A stretch of 64,000 bases of DNA from Allobosea sp. (GCF_017308075.1 NZ_JAFKFX010000026.1:1-64000); one strand, 5' to 3'; shown: positions 25,111-34,999, counted from the first letter of the stretch. Numbers and translations are program-made. Notes: a model not told the origin generated them from the sequence alone.

Positions 25111-26367
25111 ATGGATTCCGAGATGACGGGCATTCGCGCCAGAGTTCCGATCGTCGACAACGAGGTTCCGTTCGCATTCGAGGAGCTGTTCTTTTCGCGG
25201 ACCGACCAGCGCGGCGTTATTCTGGCCGGCAACAGCGTATTTCAACGGGTGAGCCTCTACGGGTGGAGCGAGCTTATCAGGAGGCCGCACAATATCATCC
25301 GGCACCCCGACATGCCGAAAGGCGTGTTCTGGCTGTTGTGGGACATGATCAAACGGGGCGAGCCGGTCGGCGCCTATGTCAAGAACCGGGCGAAGGACGG
25401 CCGCTATTACTGGGTTTTCGCGGTCGTCACGCCGATCGAGGGCGGCTATCTGTCCGTCCGGTTGAAGCCGAGCAGCCCATTATCCGCAGCGGTCGCGGAG
25501 GAATACGCGTCGCTCATTGCGACCGTCAGCGACAACAAGGCGGGCGCCCGGATCGGCGCCGAGGTCTTGCTGCAGCGTCTCGCCGTGCTCGGCTTCGAGG
25601 ACTACGCCTCATTCATGGCGGCGGCGCTGAGCCAGGAGATCATGGCGCGCAATCGGCATCTGGGCTGCCATCCGGATGCCGTGATCACCTATTTCGGCGA
25701 GTTGGTGGCGGCTGCGCGATCGCTCCTGCATCAGGCCGGGTTGATCTTCGCAGCCTACGCCCGAAGCGAACACGTGCCTGTCAATCTGCGCGTCCAGGCG
25801 GCGCATCTCGGCCAGTCCGGAGCAGTCATCGATACCATCTCCAGCAATTACAGCCTGATTTCCAGCGAGATCAGGAGCAACATGGATCGGTTCATCGCGT
25901 CGGCGGCTGGCGTGCTCCGGACGATAAACAACGGCTTCTTCTTCGTTTGCACGGCAACGATCCAGCGTGAGGCTGCAGAGCAGTTTTCTCGGGAAATTGC
26001 CCTGTCGGTCGATCTGGAGGGGCAGGATCAACACGAGGAGATGCGGCTCCTGGACGATCAGCGGATCGCTTATCGGCAGAAGGCGATCGACGGTCTGACT
26101 GCGATCAATGACCGCGTCAGCAGCTTTCGCCAGGATTGTGCCGAGATGAGGCGGCTCGCGGCCGGCCTGGAGGTGACGCGGATCATGGGAAAAGTGGAAA
26201 GCGCGCGCCAAACGGTCATCCAGAGCGGGTTGAGCGAACTGATCGCGGATCTCGAGACCTTTCAGGCGGCGCTCACCGACGGTCTGAAGGAAATCGATTC
26301 CAACAACCAGCATATCCAGACGAACGCTCGGCGCCTGGTCGAGATCGTGGGCCAGCAATCCGGCTGA
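25111..26367 (+). CDS. Aer-type PAS domain protein without MCP signalling region
   Basis: A 418-residue protein. The first about 115 residues are a PAS domain of the aerotaxis-receptor type: EELFFSRTDQRGVILAGNSV, RRPHNIIRHPDMPKGVFWLL and YVKNRAKDGRYYWVFAVVTP. In Aer this domain binds FAD. The rest (120-418) is largely helical by composition, but lacks the conserved methyl-accepting hairpin tip and any transmembrane segment. ATG 25111 follows a G-rich stretch; the frame to 25045 lacks similarity. It may sense redox or oxygen and act on a partner. It stands alone between the metal locus and the nitrate cluster. Confidence 0.8.
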   Translation: MDSEMTGIRARVPIVDNEVPFAFEELFFSRTDQRGVILAGNSVFQRVSLYGWSELIRRPHNIIRHPDMPKGVFWLLWDMIKRGEPVGAYVKNRAKDGRYYWVFAVVTPIEGGYLSVRLKPSSPLSAAVAEEYASLIATVSDNKAGARIGAEVLLQRLAVLGFEDYASFMAAALSQEIMARNRHLGCHPDAVITYFGELVAAARSLLHQAGLIFAAYARSEHVPVNLRVQAAHLGQSGAVIDTISSNYSLISSEIRSNMDRFIASAAGVLRTINNGFFFVCTATIQREAAEQFSREIALSVDLEGQDQHEEMRLLDDQRIAYRQKAIDGLTAINDRVSSFRQDCAEMRRLAAGLEVTRIMGKVESARQTVIQSGLSELIADLETFQAALTDGLKEIDSNNQHIQTNARRLVEIVGQQSG

Positions 26368-26768
26368 CGCCGGATGGAACGCCGTTCGGATTCACCGCCG
26401 GGGTGGTGCAACTCTCCGGCAGGCGCTGATTTCGCCTCGAGGATCTCCAGAACGGCGGCCCTGTCGTCGTCTCGTGCGGATCGTCGCCCTGCCGGCCGGA
26501 CGGTAGCGTCGCCGAGGAGACGGCGAATGATGCTTCACGGTCTTGGCAGCGCGAATAATGCCGCTCTTGCGTCAAGCATACAGGGCAGGTTGCAAAGCGA
26601 TGTACGGAGAATCTTGTGTGCGATCGCCTATGCCCTCCGCAAAACCCCTTAAGTGCGGACACGGTTTGCGGGTGAACGCGGCAAATTGTTGATCTGCCGC
26701 AACTTCTGCAGGGTGATTTTGGACTTGGTTCGCGGTCGACGGCACTTCTGCCGATTGAGGCCGGAACC
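26368..26768 (+). promoter_or_regulatory. narK upstream region with NNR/FNR-like site
   Basis: A 401-bp gap with no convincing gene. At 26689-26702 stands TTGAT-CTGC-CGCAA, which fits the FNR/NnrR family pattern TTG-N8-CAA and matches TTGAT-N4-ATCAA at 8 of 10 positions. It ends 66 bp before the narK start, a normal distance for an activator of the FNR/NnrR/FixK group. The remainder shows no structure that I can support. Confidence 0.5.
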
Positions 26769-29507
26769 ATGGAACGTCAGTCAGCCATATCTCCGGGCGA
26801 GCAGGGGAGAGCGCTCTGGCTCTCGACCATCGCCTTTACCGCCTGCTTCGCGGTCTGGACGATCTTCTCGATCATCGGCGTCCGGATCAAACAGGAGCTC
26901 GGGCTGAGCGAGACCCAGTTCGGCCTGCTCGTCGGAACGCCGATCCTGACGGGTTCGCTCATCCGCGTCGTGCTGGGCATCTGGACCGATTATTACGGCG
27001 GGCGGCGCGTCTTCTCGCTGGTCATGCTCGCAGGCGCCGGCGCGACCTTCCTGCTGTCCTACGCCCAGACCTATCCGCAGATGCTGCTCGCCGCGCTCGG
27101 CGTCGGCATCGCGGGCGGCTCCTTCGCGGTCGGCGTCGCCTATGTCTCGCGCTGGTATCCGGCAGGCAAGCAGGGGACGGCGCTCGGCATCTTCGGGGCG
27201 GGCAATGTCGGAGCGGCCGTGACCAAGTTCGTCGCGCCCTTCGTGCTCATCGCCTATGGCTGGCAGAGCGTGGCGCAGATCTGGGCGGCTGGGCTCGTCG
27301 TCATGGCCGTGCTGTTCTGGTTGGGAACCGCGGACGATCCCGTCATCGTCGAGCGGAGGCGCACGGGTGAGCGGCCGAAGAGCGCCTGGCTCGAACTCGA
27401 GCCGCTCAAGAACGTCCAGGTCTGGCGTTTCTCGCTCTACTACTTCTTCGTCTTCGGCGCCTTCGTCGCGCTGTCGCTGTGGCTGCCGCAATATCTGATC
27501 GGTGTCTACGGGCTCGACATCAAGGCCGCCGGCATGATCGCCGCCTTCTACTCGGTCCCGGCCTCGATCTTCCGCGCCTATGGCGGCCATCTCTCGGACA
27601 AGTACGGCGCAAGGCGCGTCATGTACTGGACCTTCCTGGTCTCGATCGGCTGCACCTTCCTCCTGAGCTATCCGCCGACGGATTATGTCGTGAAAGGCAT
27701 CTCCGGGCCGATCGCTTTCCACACCGAGGTCAGCCTGCCGGTCTTCATCGGCCTCGTCTTCGTGCTCGGCTTCTTCATGAGCCTCGGCAAGGCGGCCGTG
27801 TTCAAGCACATCCCGGTCTATTATCCGCAGAATGTCGGCGCGGTCGGCGGCCTCGTCGGCATGATCGGCGGCCTTGGCGGCTTCATCCTGCCGATCGCCT
27901 TCGGCGTGCTCAACGACCTGACCGGGATCTGGACGAGCTGCTTCATGCTGCTCTTCCTGATCGTGACGGTCTCCCTGGTCTGGATGCACATGGCCGTCCG
28001 CACCATGGAGGAAGGCGTCGCCGGCAAGGAGCTGGCCAAGCTGCCGCAGCTGCCTGAGATGCAGCCGATCCATTCGCCGGAGCTTGCCGGCGCGCTGACC
28101 GGCAAGACGCTGCAGGACTGGCGCCCTGAAGACCCGCAGTTCTGGGCGCAGAGCGGGCGCGCCATCGCCCGCCGCAACCTGTTCATCTCGATCCCCAGCC
28201 TGCTGCTCTCCTTCGCGGTCTGGATGGTGTGGTCGGTCGTCGTGGCGAAGCTGCCGAGCGTGGGCTTCAAGTTCAGCACGGACCAGCTCTTCTGGCTCGC
28301 GGCTCTGCCGGGCCTGTCGGGAGCGACGCTGCGCGTGTTCTATTCCTTCATGCCGCCGATCTTCGGCGGGCGGCTGTGGACGACGGTCGCGACCTGGTCG
28401 CTGATGCTGCCGGCGGTCGGGATCGGCTATGCGGTGCGCGATCCGAACACGCCCTATGTCGTCTTCCTCGGGCTCGCGCTGCTCTGCGGCTTCGGCGGCG
28501 GCAACTTCGCCTCCTCCATGGCCAATATCTCGTTCTTCTTCCCGAAGTCCGAGAAGGGCAACGCCCTCGCGCTCAATGCCGGGCTCGGCAATCTCGGCGT
28601 CAGCGTGGTCCAGTTCGTGATCCCGCTCGTCATCACCGCCGGCGTCTTCGGGGCGCTCGGTGGCGAGCCGCAGCTCGCGACCGAGGCGGGACGGACGACC
28701 CAGCTCTGGCTGCAGAATGCCGGCTTCGTCTGGGTGCCCTTCATCGCGGCTTCCGCCTTCGCCGCCTGGTTCGGCATGAACGACATCGCCTCGATGAAGG
28801 CCTCCTTCGCGGAGCAGGCGGTGATCTTCAGGCGCCGGCACAACTGGGTGATGTGCTGGCTCTATACCGGCACCTTCGGCTCCTTCATCGGCTATTCCGC
28901 CGCGTTCCCGCTGGTCACTAAGACGCAGTTCCCCGAGATCAACGCCCTCCAGCTCGCCTTCCTCGGCCCGCTGGTCGGAGCACTCTCGCGCTCCTTGACC
29001 GGCTGGATCGCCGATCGCTTCGGCGGCGGAAGGGTGACGCTGTGGGTCTTCGTCCTGATGATGGCCGGCGTCGGCGGTGCGCTCTTCGGCCTGGCGCAGC
29101 ACAGTTTCCCGGTGTTCTTCGCGAGCTTCCTGGTGCTGTTCTTTGCGACCGGCGTCGGCAACGCCTCGACCTTCCAGATGATCCCCGCGATCATGCGCAA
29201 GGAGATCCCGCGGCTCGAGCCACAGCTCAGCCCCGGCGAGCAGGTCAAGCAGGCCGAGAAGGAATCGGCGGCGATCATCGGCTTCACCTCGGCGGTCGCG
29301 GCCTATGGCGCCTTCTTCATCCCCAAGGCCTATGGCTCCTCGATCGCGGCGACCGGGGGGATCGAGGCGGCGCTCTACGGCTTCCTCGGCTTCTACGTCA
29401 CCTGCGTGCTCTTGACCTGGGCGGTCTACACGCGCCGCGGCGGCCTGCTCTGGGATGTCGAGCGCGTGCGCTCCTCCAGCGCGGTCGCGGCCCAGCCGGC
29501 CAGCTGA
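26769..29507 (+). CDS. narK: NarK1-NarK2 fused nitrate/nitrite transporter
   Basis: A 912-residue protein holding two complete MFS modules. The first (about 1-420) has ELGLSETQFGLLVGTPILTG, GIWTDYYGGRRVF and GNVGAAVTKFVAPF (nitrate/proton symporter type). A linker of about 45 residues follows. The second (about 465-890) has STDQLFWLAALPGLSGATLR, NAGLGNLGVSVVQFVIPLVI and GWIADRFGGGRVTLW (nitrate/nitrite antiporter type). Such fusions are known from Paracoccus and other alphaproteobacteria. It leads the nar operon, feeding nitrate to the cytoplasmic NarG site and expelling nitrite. Confidence 0.95.
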   Translation: MERQSAISPGEQGRALWLSTIAFTACFAVWTIFSIIGVRIKQELGLSETQFGLLVGTPILTGSLIRVVLGIWTDYYGGRRVFSLVMLAGAGATFLLSYAQTYPQMLLAALGVGIAGGSFAVGVAYVSRWYPAGKQGTALGIFGAGNVGAAVTKFVAPFVLIAYGWQSVAQIWAAGLVVMAVLFWLGTADDPVIVERRRTGERPKSAWLELEPLKNVQVWRFSLYYFFVFGAFVALSLWLPQYLIGVYGLDIKAAGMIAAFYSVPASIFRAYGGHLSDKYGARRVMYWTFLVSIGCTFLLSYPPTDYVVKGISGPIAFHTEVSLPVFIGLVFVLGFFMSLGKAAVFKHIPVYYPQNVGAVGGLVGMIGGLGGFILPIAFGVLNDLTGIWTSCFMLLFLIVTVSLVWMHMAVRTMEEGVAGKELAKLPQLPEMQPIHSPELAGALTGKTLQDWRPEDPQFWAQSGRAIARRNLFISIPSLLLSFAVWMVWSVVVAKLPSVGFKFSTDQLFWLAALPGLSGATLRVFYSFMPPIFGGRLWTTVATWSLMLPAVGIGYAVRDPNTPYVVFLGLALLCGFGGGNFASSMANISFFFPKSEKGNALALNAGLGNLGVSVVQFVIPLVITAGVFGALGGEPQLATEAGRTTQLWLQNAGFVWVPFIAASAFAAWFGMNDIASMKASFAEQAVIFRRRHNWVMCWLYTGTFGSFIGYSAAFPLVTKTQFPEINALQLAFLGPLVGALSRSLTGWIADRFGGGRVTLWVFVLMMAGVGGALFGLAQHSFPVFFASFLVLFFATGVGNASTFQMIPAIMRKEIPRLEPQLSPGEQVKQAEKESAAIIGFTSAVAAYGAFFIPKAYGSSIAATGGIEAALYGFLGFYVTCVLLTWAVYTRRGGLLWDVERVRSSSAVAAQPAS

Positions 29508-29517
29508 ACCCCGTGAA

Positions 29518-29544
29518 GGTCCGGGCTGCTGCCCGGCCCGGACC
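29518..29544 (+). other. Stem-loop between narK and narG
   Basis: A perfect 9-bp stem, GGTCCGGGC (29518-29526) with GCCCGGACC (29536-29544), 10 bp after the narK stop. No T-run follows, so it is more likely an RNA-stability or processing hairpin, or a weak attenuator, than a full terminator. Confidence 0.5.
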
Positions 29545-29664
29545 TCCGCAAGACTACTTAGGAAAAACTCTAAATGGGCCCTGCGGCCCGGCCCGGCTAC
29601 CACCAGCGCCAGCGTTCCCTCGCTCCAGAGGACGGCTTCGCGCCTGAGGCCGAAAGGATTTGAG

Positions 29665-32600
29665 ATGAGCCACTTTCTCGACCGACTGACCTTCTTCAAC
29701 CGGGTCGTCGACGCTTTCTCGGACGGCCACGGCATCACCACCAACGAGGACCGGCGCTGGGAGGAGGGCTACCGGAAGCGCTGGCAGCACGACAAGATCG
29801 TGCGCTCGACCCATGGCGTGAACTGCACCGGCTCCTGTTCGTGGAAGGTCTACGTCAAGGGCGGGATCGTCACCTGGGAAACGCAGCAGACCGACTATCC
29901 GCGTACCCGCCCCGAACTGCCCAACCATGAACCGCGCGGCTGCGCCCGTGGCGCCTCCTATTCCTGGTACCTCTACTCGGCCAACCGGGTGAAGTATCCG
30001 CTGATCCGCTCGCGGCTGCTCAAGCTCTGGCGCGAGGCGCGCGTGCTGATGACGCCGGTCGCGGCCTGGGCCTCGATCGTCGAGAACCCGCAGAAGCGCG
30101 CGGCCTACACCACCAGGCGCGGCCATGGCGGCCTCGTGCGGGCGAGCTGGGACGAGGTCAACGAGATCATCGGGGCGGCCAACGCCTATACGGCGAAGAC
30201 CTACGGCCCCGACCGCGTCTTCGGCTTCTCGCCGATCCCGGCGATGTCGATGGTTTCCTATGCCGCTGGGGCGCGCTACCTCTCGCTGCTCGGCGGCGTC
30301 TGCATGTCGTTCTACGACTGGTATTGCGACCTGCCGCCCGCTTCCCCGCAGACCTGGGGCGAGCAGACGGACGTGCCGGAATCGGCCGACTGGTACAATT
30401 CCGGCTTCCTCATCCTCTGGGGCTCGAACGTGCCCCAGACCCGCACGCCCGACGCGCATTTCTACACGGAGGCGCGCTATCGCGGCGCCAAGAGCGTCGT
30501 GATCTGCCCCGACTATTCGGAGGCCTCGAAATTCGCCGATCTGTGGGTCTCGGTGAAGCAGGGCACGGATGCCGCGCTCGGCATGGCGATGGGCCATGTC
30601 ATCCTGCGCGAGTTCCATGTCGACCGGCAGGTCCCCTACTTCACCGATTATGCCAAGCGCTACACCGACATGCCGATGCTGGTCCGGCTGGTGGAGCAGG
30701 ATGGCCGGCTGGTGCCCGAGCGCTTCCTGCGTGCGAGCGATCTCGACGGTGGCCTGGGCGAGGCCAACAATCCGGAATGGAAGACGCTGTCCTTCGATGC
30801 GGCGAGCGGCGAGCTCGTGGCGCCGCTCGGTTCCGTCGGCTTCCGCTGGGGCGAGAAGGGCAAGTGGAACCTCGAGGCCAAGCGCTCGGACGGCGCCCCC
30901 GTCGATCTGCGCCTCTCGCTCTACGATGTCGCCGACGGCTTCGAGAACGTCGCCTTCCCCTATTTCGGCAATATCGAGCACGACCACTTCACCGGAACGG
31001 ATCATGCGAGCGTGCTGGAGCGCCGCATCCCGGTGAAGAAGCTGAAGCTCGCCGAAGGCGAGGCGCTGGTCGCCACCGTCTACGACCTGTTCCTGGCCAA
31101 TTACGGCGTCGACCGCTTCGGCGGCGAGAACGTCGCCAACTCCTATGACGACGACGTGCCCTATACCCCGGCCTGGGCCGAGAAGATCACCGGCGTGCCG
31201 CGCGACCAGATCATCACGGTCGCACGCGAATTCGCCCGCAACGCCGAAAAGACCAATGGGCGCTCGATGATCATCATCGGCGCGGCGATGAACCATTGGT
31301 ACCACATGGACATGAACTACCGCGGCGCCATCAACATGCTCGTCATGTGCGGCTGCGTCGGGCAGTCGGGGGGGGGCTGGTCGCATTATGTGGGCCAGGA
31401 GAAGCTCAGGCCGCAATCGGGCTGGGCCCCGCTCGCCTTCGCACTCGACTGGGGCCGCCCCAGCCGGCAGCAGAACTCGACCTCCTGTTTCTACGCCCAT
31501 ACCGACCAGTGGCGCTACGAGACGCTGGACGTGAAGGAGATCCTCTCCCCGACGGCGCCGGCCGGCCCTTGGGACGGCGCGATCATCGACTACAACATCC
31601 GGGCCGAGCGGATGGGCTGGCTGCCCTCTGCGCCACAGCTCGAGCAGAACCCGCTGGGCATCGCCGCCAAGGCGAAGGCCGCCGGGCTGGAGCCGAAGGA
31701 CTATGTCGCCGGCGGCCTGAAATCGGGCGAGCTCAGGATGTCCTGCGAGGACCCTGACAATCCGAAGAACTGGCCGCGCAACCTCTTCGTCTGGCGCTCG
31801 AACCTGCTCGGCTCCTCGGGCAAGGGGCATGAGTATTTCCTCAAGCACCTGCTCGGCACCAGCCACGGCGTGCTTGGCAAGGACCTTGGCGAGGAGGGGC
31901 GGCAGAAGGCGAAGGAGGTCGTCTGGCACGACGAGGCGCCCGAAGGGAAACTCGACCTGCTGGTGACGCTCGACTTCCGCATGTCGACCACCTGCGTCTA
32001 CTCGGACATCGTCCTGCCGACGGCCACCTGGTACGAGAAGGACGACCTCAACACCTCCGACATGCACCCCTTCATCCATCCGCTGACGGCGGCGGTGGAT
32101 CCGGTCTGGGAGTCGCGCTCGGACTGGGAGATCTACAAGGGCATCGCTGCCAGCTTCTCGAAGGTGGCGCCCGAGGTGCTCGGCGTCGAGCAGGACGTGG
32201 TGCTGACCCCGATCATGCACGACACGCCGGCCGAGATCGCCCAGCCCTTCGACGTCAAGGATTGGAAGAAGGGCGAGATCGATCCGATCCCCGGCAAGAC
32301 CATGCCGAGCATCACCGTGGTCGAGCGCGATTATCCCAATCTCTACAAGCGCTTCACCTCTCTCGGCCCGCTAATGTCCAAGATCGGCAATGGCGGCAAG
32401 GGCATGGCCTGGAACACCGAGCACGAGGTCGAGTTGCTCAAGGAGCTCAACGGCGTCGTCGCCGAGGAGGGACCGACCAAGGGCCTGGCGCGGATCGACA
32501 CTGCGATCGACGCCTGCGAGGTCCTGCTGATGCTGGCGCCCGAGACCAATGGCGAGGTCGCGGTCAAGGCCTGGGAGAGCCTTGGCAAGGCGACCGGCCG

Positions 32601-33420
32601 CGACCATGAGCATCTCGCCTTGCCGAAGGAGGACGAGAAGATCCGCTTCCGCGACGTGGTCGCACAGCCGCGCAAGATCATCTCCTCGCCGATCTGGTCG
32701 GGGTTGGAATCCGAGAAGGTCTGCTACAACGCCTGCTATACCAACGTCCACGAGCTGATCCCGTGGCGGACGCTGACGGGGCGCCAGCAGCTCTACCAGG
32801 ACCATCTCTGGATGCGGGCCTTCGGCGAGGGCTTCTGCCTCTACCGCCCGCCAGTCGATCTCAAGACGATCACGCCGGTCCAGGGCAAGGTCGCCAACGG
32901 CAATCGGGAGATCGTGCTGAACTTCATCACGCCGCACCAGAAATGGGGCATCCACTCCACCTATTCCGACAACCTGCTGATGCTGACGCTCAATCGCGGC
33001 GGGCCTGTGGTCTGGATCTCGGAGCGGGACGCGGCGAAGGCCGGCATCGTCGACAATGATTGGATCGACGTCTTCAACGTCAACGGTGCCATCTCGGCGC
33101 GGGCGGTCGTCTCCCAGCGCGTCAAGGACGGCATGTGCATGATGTACCATGCGCAGGAGAAGATCGTGAACACGCCCGGCTCCGGCATCACCGGGCAGCG
33201 CGGCGGCATCCATAACTCGGTCACCCGCGCCGTCCTGAAGCCGACCCACATGATCGGAGGCTACGTGCAGCTCTCCTACGGCTTCAACTACTACGGAACC
33301 GTCGGTTCTAACCGCGACGAGTTCGTCGTCGTCCGCAAGATGGGCTCGGTCGACTGGCTGGAAGGCCCCTTCGACGAAGGCAGCGCCCGGCGCGGCCCCA
33401 AGCTCCACGCCGCCGAGTAA
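29665..33420 (+). CDS. narG: Respiratory nitrate reductase alpha subunit
   Basis: A 1251-residue Mo-bisPGD catalytic subunit that reduces nitrate to nitrite on the cytoplasmic face. The FS0 [4Fe-4S] ligands are seen as His50, Cys54, Cys58 and Cys93 (HGVNCTGSC...GCARG), one position beyond the E. coli numbering. The Mo-aspartate region is present (FYDWYCDLPPASPQTWGEQT). GGATTTG precedes ATG 29665; the open frame begins further upstream without similarity. NarH, NarJ and NarI follow. The length fits the family (about 1250). Confidence 0.98.
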   Translation: MSHFLDRLTFFNRVVDAFSDGHGITTNEDRRWEEGYRKRWQHDKIVRSTHGVNCTGSCSWKVYVKGGIVTWETQQTDYPRTRPELPNHEPRGCARGASYSWYLYSANRVKYPLIRSRLLKLWREARVLMTPVAAWASIVENPQKRAAYTTRRGHGGLVRASWDEVNEIIGAANAYTAKTYGPDRVFGFSPIPAMSMVSYAAGARYLSLLGGVCMSFYDWYCDLPPASPQTWGEQTDVPESADWYNSGFLILWGSNVPQTRTPDAHFYTEARYRGAKSVVICPDYSEASKFADLWVSVKQGTDAALGMAMGHVILREFHVDRQVPYFTDYAKRYTDMPMLVRLVEQDGRLVPERFLRASDLDGGLGEANNPEWKTLSFDAASGELVAPLGSVGFRWGEKGKWNLEAKRSDGAPVDLRLSLYDVADGFENVAFPYFGNIEHDHFTGTDHASVLERRIPVKKLKLAEGEALVATVYDLFLANYGVDRFGGENVANSYDDDVPYTPAWAEKITGVPRDQIITVAREFARNAEKTNGRSMIIIGAAMNHWYHMDMNYRGAINMLVMCGCVGQSGGGWSHYVGQEKLRPQSGWAPLAFALDWGRPSRQQNSTSCFYAHTDQWRYETLDVKEILSPTAPAGPWDGAIIDYNIRAERMGWLPSAPQLEQNPLGIAAKAKAAGLEPKDYVAGGLKSGELRMSCEDPDNPKNWPRNLFVWRSNLLGSSGKGHEYFLKHLLGTSHGVLGKDLGEEGRQKAKEVVWHDEAPEGKLDLLVTLDFRMSTTCVYSDIVLPTATWYEKDDLNTSDMHPFIHPLTAAVDPVWESRSDWEIYKGIAASFSKVAPEVLGVEQDVVLTPIMHDTPAEIAQPFDVKDWKKGEIDPIPGKTMPSITVVERDYPNLYKRFTSLGPLMSKIGNGGKGMAWNTEHEVELLKELNGVVAEEGPTKGLARIDTAIDACEVLLMLAPETNGEVAVKAWESLGKATGRDHEHLALPKEDEKIRFRDVVAQPRKIISSPIWSGLESEKVCYNACYTNVHELIPWRTLTGRQQLYQDHLWMRAFGEGFCLYRPPVDLKTITPVQGKVANGNREIVLNFITPHQKWGIHSTYSDNLLMLTLNRGGPVVWISERDAAKAGIVDNDWIDVFNVNGAISARAVVSQRVKDGMCMMYHAQEKIVNTPGSGITGQRGGIHNSVTRAVLKPTHMIGGYVQLSYGFNYYGTVGSNRDEFVVVRKMGSVDWLEGPFDEGSARRGPKLHAAE

Positions 33421-33432
33421 GAGGATATCGAC

Positions 33433-34956
33433 ATGAAAGTCCGCGCTCAGATCGCGATGGTGCTGAACCTCGACAAGTGCATCGGCTGCCACACCTGCTC
33501 GGTGACCTGCAAGAACGTCTGGACCAATCGCGAAGGCATGGAATACGCCTGGTTCAACAACGTCGAGACCAAGCCAGGCATCGGCTATCCCAAGCAATGG
33601 GAGAACCAGGACAAGTGGAACGGCGGCTGGCGCCGTCGCAAGGACGGCCGGATCGAACCGCGGATCGGCTCGAAATGGCGGGTCCTGGCTAAGATCTTCG
33701 CCAATCCCGACCTGCCGGAGATTGACGACTATTACGAGCCGTTCGACTTCGATTACGGGCACCTGCAGAAGGCGCCCGAGCTCCAGGCATTCCCCACCGC
33801 CCGCCCGCGCTCGAAGATCACCGGCGAGCGGATGGAGAAGATCGAGTGGGGCCCGAACTGGGAGGAGATCCTCGGCGGCGAGTTCTCGAAGCGCAAGCTC
33901 GACAAGAACTTCGACGGCGTCCAGCAGGAGATCTATGGCCAGTTCGAAAACACCTTCATGATGTATCTGCCGAGGCTGTGCGAGCACTGCCTCAACCCGG
34001 CCTGCGTCTCGGCCTGCCCCTCGGGCGCGATCTACAAGCGCGAGGAGGACGGTGTCGTCCTGATCGACCAGGACAAGTGCCGCGGCTGGCGCATGTGTGT
34101 CTCGGCCTGTCCCTACAAGAAGATCTACTACAACTGGTCTTCCGGTAAGTCGGAGAAGTGCACGCTCTGCTACCCGCGCCTCGAGGCCGGCATGCCGACG
34201 GTGTGTTCCGAGACCTGCGTCGGCCGCATCCGCTATCTCGGCGTGATCCTCTATGACGCCGACCGGATCGAGGCCGCCGCCTCGACCGAGAACGAGCAGG
34301 ACCTCTACGACGAGCAGCTCGGCATCTTCCTCGACCCGCATGATCCGGCGGTGATCGAGGCGGCCCGGCGCGAGGGCGTGCCCGAGGCCTGGCTGGAAGC
34401 CGCCAGGCGTTCGCCGGTCTACAAGATGGCGATCGAGTGGAAGATCGCCTTCCCGCTCCATCCCGAATACCGGACGCTGCCGATGGTCTGGTACGTGCCG
34501 CCGCTCTCGCCGATCACCTCGGCGGCGTCGGCAGGCAAGATCGGGATCGATGGCGAGATGCCGGACGTCAAGAGCCTGCGCATCCCGGTCAAATACCTCG
34601 CCAATCTGCTGACCGCGGGCAAGGAACAGCCGATCGTCACCGGCCTGGAGCGCATGCTCGCGATGCGGGCCTATATGCGGGCCAAGACCATCGACGGCGT
34701 CATCGACGAAACGCTGGCGAAGGCCGTCGGCCTGTCCGGCGCGCAGGTCGAGGAAATGTACAAGATCATGGCGATCGCGAACTACGAGGATCGCTTCGTC
34801 ATCCCGACCAACCATCGCGAGATGGGGATCGAGGATGCCTACGATCTGCGCGGCTCTTGCGGCTTCTCCTTCGGCAATGGCTGCGCCGGCGGCACGAGCG
34901 GCACCAACCTGTTCGGTTCGCCCAAGCCGGCGAAGACGCCGATGGAAGTCGCCTGA
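33433..34956 (+). CDS. narH: Respiratory nitrate reductase beta subunit
   Basis: A 507-residue Fe-S electron-transfer subunit. Four cysteine groups are present: CIGCHTCSVTCKNVW, CEHCLNPACVSACPSG, CRGWRMCVSACPYKK and CTLCYPRLEAGMPTVCSETC. Tryptophan in CRGW replaces one cysteine, the known reason this cluster is [3Fe-4S]. It passes electrons from NarI haem to NarG. Starts 12 bp after narG. Confidence 0.98.
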   Translation: MKVRAQIAMVLNLDKCIGCHTCSVTCKNVWTNREGMEYAWFNNVETKPGIGYPKQWENQDKWNGGWRRRKDGRIEPRIGSKWRVLAKIFANPDLPEIDDYYEPFDFDYGHLQKAPELQAFPTARPRSKITGERMEKIEWGPNWEEILGGEFSKRKLDKNFDGVQQEIYGQFENTFMMYLPRLCEHCLNPACVSACPSGAIYKREEDGVVLIDQDKCRGWRMCVSACPYKKIYYNWSSGKSEKCTLCYPRLEAGMPTVCSETCVGRIRYLGVILYDADRIEAAASTENEQDLYDEQLGIFLDPHDPAVIEAARREGVPEAWLEAARRSPVYKMAIEWKIAFPLHPEYRTLPMVWYVPPLSPITSAASAGKIGIDGEMPDVKSLRIPVKYLANLLTAGKEQPIVTGLERMLAMRAYMRAKTIDGVIDETLAKAVGLSGAQVEEMYKIMAIANYEDRFVIPTNHREMGIEDAYDLRGSCGFSFGNGCAGGTSGTNLFGSPKPAKTPMEVA

Positions 34957-34971
34957 CGCAATCTGCTTCCC

Positions 34972-34999
34972 CCGCAGCCCGCCCTGCGACGGGCTGCGG
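34972..34999 (+). other. Stem-loop between narH and narJ
   Basis: A perfect 10-bp GC stem, CCGCAGCCCG (34972-34981) and CGGGCTGCGG (34990-34999), with an 8-base loop, inside the 143-bp narH-narJ gap, by far the widest gap in the operon. There is no T-run; attenuation or mRNA stabilisation may lower narJI relative to narGH. Confidence 0.55.

Noticed and set aside
26781..29744. 987-codon open frame opposite narK
   Set aside because: It mirrors the codon phase of a high-GC gene; composition is dominated by Arg/Asp/Glu/Ala repeats with no family motif, and narK on the other strand is certain.
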